This document shows, one piece after another, positions 5,654 to 7,588 of a stretch of 7,588 nucleotides of DNA. The stretch lies in contig HF987866.1 in the NCBI GenBank assembly GCA_000431135.1, forward strand, positions 3,147 through 10,734, read 5' to 3'. The stretch is from Clostridium sp. CAG:590. GTDB lineage: Bacteria > Bacillota > Clostridia > Lachnospirales > Lachnospiraceae. A program made the translations under genes and the position numbers. Under the pieces are notes generated by a model, which was not told the DNA's origin, did not search any database, and worked only from the letters and a program-made list of their open reading frames with translations. Position 1 is the first letter of the stretch. Each line of letters starts with the position of its first letter.

Positions 5654-6872
5654 ATATAGAAGATTTGCGGCAGGCATTTTGTTATTGGAATTATGTCTGA
5701 TCGGAATATGTAATTTTATTATAGCAGGGTACGACTCCCACCGGGCACAGAAAGAATATCTTGTGGATGTCTCGCGGGCAGCACAGGAAATGAGGGAAGG
5801 AACTTCCGCAAAAGATCTGGACATGAGAGAATATAATAGTCTTTTATCGGTTCAGATATTTGACCCGGATGAAGTGTGTAATGAAGAATACCGGATAGAA
5901 GACATTAATGGTACCTGGTATCGGTTCTGTTACCGGAAGAATTCAGGCAGTTACACGGTAATCATGATGAATGGAATGTGGATAGTTATGTGGCTGATAT
6001 CTGCAGTTGTCCTGTATATGATGGGAAAGAAAGTTATTGCTCCATTTAATGCAATGGAATATCTGACCACAGAACTAGCAAGGGGCAATCTGTCGGTTCC
6101 GGTAAAAGCAGAAAAAAGTAAGTTTTTCGGACGTTTTCTGTGGGGAATGGATATGTTACGTGAGAAACTGGAATCAGACAAGATCCGTGAACTGGAATTG
6201 GAAAAGGAGAAAAAAACATTAGTATTATCTCTGTCACATGATATTCGGACACCGTTGTCCGCAATTGATCTGTATACGAAGGCACTTGCCACCAATTTGT
6301 ATGACAAAGAGGAAGAACGGCAACAGGCCATTGCAGGAATCCGAAAGAATGCAGACGAGATCAACCATTATGTAGAACAGATTGTACAGGCGGCAAGGGA
6401 AGATTTTCTGCAAATGGAAGTACATAATGGAGAAATCTATCTTTCAAAGGTGATACACATGCTTGTCCATTACTATGCAGAGAAGTTGGAACAGATTCAT
6501 ACAAGTTTTATAGTGGAAGAGGTGCCGGGATGTCTGGTATATGGGGATGAAGACCGTATGATTGAGGCAGGACAGAATATACTGGAAAATGCGATTAAGT
6601 ACGGAGATGGGAGAAGCATACGGATATCATTTTCAGAGGAAGAGGATCATGTGCTTGTGTCAATTGCGAATACCGGACACACATTGCCACAGGAAGAGAT
6701 GACACATATATTTGATTCGTTTTACCGGGGAAGTAACAGTGAACAGATAAGGGGAAGCGGATTAGGATTGTATATCTGTAAGGAGCTTCTTCACAAGATG
6801 GATGGCGAGATCTATGCCGGAACAGCGAAAGACAATGAATTTACGGTTACAATAGTTTTGCGAAAGATATAG
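5646..6872 (+). CDS. Membrane sensor histidine kinase
   Basis: This 408-residue kinase has a membrane segment at about 7-27, an outer sensing loop of about 80 residues, and a second membrane segment at about 110-128. A HAMP-like linker follows, then the phosphorylated His198 in SHDIRTPLSAI and an ATP-binding domain with N-box Asn315 (ILENAIKYGDG), NTG at 342-344, IFDSFYRG and the G2 box GSGLGL (370-375). The G1 box is ANTG rather than the usual D-x-G; this occurs in some Firmicute kinases. The TTG at 5646 is taken as start: it overlaps the regulator stop by eight bases and is preceded by GGGG at 5635-5638. The frame is open to an ATG at 5586, but that start would lie far inside the regulator gene and lacks a ribosome binding site. 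The overlap implies translational coupling with the response regulator. Confidence 0.93.
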   Translation: MSRYRRFAAGILLLELCLIGICNFIIAGYDSHRAQKEYLVDVSRAAQEMREGTSAKDLDMREYNSLLSVQIFDPDEVCNEEYRIEDINGTWYRFCYRKNSGSYTVIMMNGMWIVMWLISAVVLYMMGKKVIAPFNAMEYLTTELARGNLSVPVKAEKSKFFGRFLWGMDMLREKLESDKIRELELEKEKKTLVLSLSHDIRTPLSAIDLYTKALATNLYDKEEERQQAIAGIRKNADEINHYVEQIVQAAREDFLQMEVHNGEIYLSKVIHMLVHYYAEKLEQIHTSFIVEEVPGCLVYGDEDRMIEAGQNILENAIKYGDGRSIRISFSEEEDHVLVSIANTGHTLPQEEMTHIFDSFYRGSNSEQIRGSGLGLYICKELLHKMDGEIYAGTAKDNEFTVTIVLRKI

Positions 6873-6886
6873 TAAGAATGTATCGT

Positions 6887-6918
6887 TAGATCGGGCGGGA
6901 ATGATCCTGTCCGGTCTA
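6887..6918 (+). terminator. Hairpin terminator after the kinase gene
   Basis: A 14-bp stem (6887-6900 with 6905-6918, three G-T wobbles) with the 4-base loop ATGA starts 14 bases after the kinase stop. Only a weak T-rich stretch (CTGTTGCTTTAT) follows. Its right arm overlaps a second, shorter inverted repeat (TCTACTG 6915-6921 with CAGTAGA 6934-6940), so two mutually exclusive structures are possible. Confidence 0.55.
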
Positions 6919-7069
6919 CTGTTGCTTTATAGGCAGTAGATGATTTAAGGATTATTTAGATTAAGGCAAAAATGCCCCTATATCTGACATTGTGTAATTC
7001 TGTGAAATCCGCATAAAGTAAGGCTTTTTATTAAAATGGAATATATTATAAAATGGTCTATAAAATTTT

Positions 7070-7091
7070 GTTAGTGACACGTTAGTGACAA
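7070..7091. repeat. Tandem 11-bp direct repeat next to the integrase gene
   Basis: GTTAGTGACAC (7070-7080) is followed immediately by GTTAGTGACAA (7081-7091), ten of eleven bases identical. Just to the left, TAAAATGG occurs at 7032-7039 and 7049-7056. The repeats lie between the integrase terminator and the two-component operon, where an element's attachment region and integrase or excisionase arm sites are usually found. The 6941-7101 stretch holds no ORF of note and no RNA gene that could be recognised. Confidence 0.55.
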
Positions 7092-7101
7092 AATAAATCA
7101 T

Positions 7102-7137
7102 AAAAATACCCGCGATTTATCATGTGATCGTGGGTAT
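7102..7137 (-). terminator. Rho-independent terminator of the integrase gene
   Basis: Read on the minus strand, ATACCCACGAT (7137-7127) pairs with ATCGCGGGTAT (7116-7106), with one non-Watson-Crick position, and is followed by TTTTA (7105-7101). The 10-base loop (7117-7126) contains the integrase stop codon (7120-7122), so the last codons of the gene form the 5' arm. Confidence 0.8.
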
Positions 7138-7587
7138 CTTTATCAGTTCAATTGCATTTCTTAATTCGTCTATATCCTTGTGGGTGTAAGTACGTTTCGT
7201 CAATGTTTTAGATGCGTGACCTACAAGCCTATCAATACAAACCTCATTCGCACCTGCAGAATCCAGAAGAGAAGTGAAAGTATGGCGGCAATCGTGGGGA
7301 GTGTGTGGCTCTGTTATTCCACATTCTTTCAGTGCAGCCGCAAATGCTTTGTAATATACCGGAGAATTTAGCTTTGTAGTGCAATTCTTAGGGTTCGCAA
7401 TAAAATAGTCAGAATTGGGCGAATAGAGGGCATCTACTAGGTGTTGTATGCCACTATGGATAGGTACAATTCTATTCTTTCCTGCAGATGTTTTTACTCC
7501 ACTTTTCATGGTGTGTTCTGTCATGTCTATGTTGGATGTCTTAAGTCCTAGAAATTCGGATATTCTCCAACCGGTATAGATCAGTAT
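7120..7587 (-). CDS. Tyrosine recombinase/integrase, C-terminal catalytic part (5' end outside the window)
   Basis: The minus-strand frame is open from the right edge to a TGA at 7120-7122, giving 155 residues of the catalytic domain. All expected active-site residues are visible: Arg of box I in YTGWRISEFLGL (codon 7564-7566), the beta-hairpin Lys in GVKTSAGKNRIVPIH, His-x-x-Arg in HTPHDCRHTF, His in LVGHAS, and the nucleophile Tyr in KRTYTHKD. The domain therefore looks intact. An ATG at 7524 is inside the conserved domain and is not the start. Such enzymes integrate and excise phages and conjugative elements, usually next to their own attachment site. The gene is transcribed towards the two-component operon, so the bulk of the element should lie to the right. 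Confidence 0.92.
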   Translation of the reverse strand: MLIYTGWRISEFLGLKTSNIDMTEHTMKSGVKTSAGKNRIVPIHSGIQHLVDALYSPNSDYFIANPKNCTTKLNSPVYYKAFAAALKECGITEPHTPHDCRHTFTSLLDSAGANEVCIDRLVGHASKTLTKRTYTHKDIDELRNAIELIKIPTIT

Positions 7588-7588
7588 A

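Noticed and set aside
5462..5824. Minus-strand ORF across the regulator-kinase junction
   Set aside because: It is a shadow of two well-supported overlapping genes and lacks recognisable domains or a ribosome binding site.
6964..6976. GGC-AAAAAT-GCC mini-hairpin as a terminator
   Set aside because: Only three base pairs at the core and no T-run; too short to support.
7030..7058. dif-like XerCD site around GAATATATTAT
   Set aside because: Resemblance to the Bacillus dif core is limited to an AT-rich stretch; the flanking half-sites do not match.
7180..7371. 63-codon plus-strand ORF opposite the integrase
   Set aside because: It lies entirely opposite the conserved catalytic domain of the recombinase and has no ribosome binding site.

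Overview
The window looks like a chromosomal accessory region of a low-to-mid GC, anaerobic Gram-positive bacterium, most likely a Lachnospiraceae-type Clostridium relative. This rests on codon use, strong AGGAGG-type ribosome binding sites, a TTG start, and the style of the ABC transporter and two-component genes. It is inference from the sequence alone.

Layout. Positions 1-560 are a graveyard of mobile or accessory gene pieces. They comprise the 3' end of a small protein gene whose stop codon lies in its terminator loop, a second hairpin with a candidate opposite-strand promoter (a possible antisense RNA), the frameshifted start of a KAP-like P-loop NTPase, and a minus-strand ORF fragment. 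Positions 563-6918 hold an intact five-gene module, all on the plus strand: a TetR-family regulator (627-1244), an ABC ATPase (1426-2127), a large FtsX/MacB-type permease (2129-4858), an OmpR-type response regulator (4967-5653) and a sensor histidine kinase (5646-6872). Positions 6919-7119 are AT-rich and noncoding, with short iterated motifs. From 7120 to the right edge, on the minus strand, is the C-terminal catalytic half of a tyrosine recombinase, which suggests that an integrated element begins here and extends to the right.

How the genes work together. The same 17-bp inverted repeat (ACATAAC-N3-GTTATGT) lies over the -10 box of the tetR promoter and again between tetR and the ABC genes. 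The simplest reading is that the TetR protein represses both itself and the transporter until a ligand releases it. The ATPase and permease are separated by one base and should form one complex. The permease carries two runs of X-X-X-Leu-X-X-Gly-like heptads in its first extracytoplasmic domain, probably forming a stalk. A very strong terminator separates the transporter from the two-component pair, so the latter is probably a separate or attenuated transcription unit. The kinase start overlaps the regulator stop. The module therefore joins a one-component switch and a two-component switch around one transporter. The substrate (antimicrobial peptide, lipid or drug) cannot be read from the sequence.
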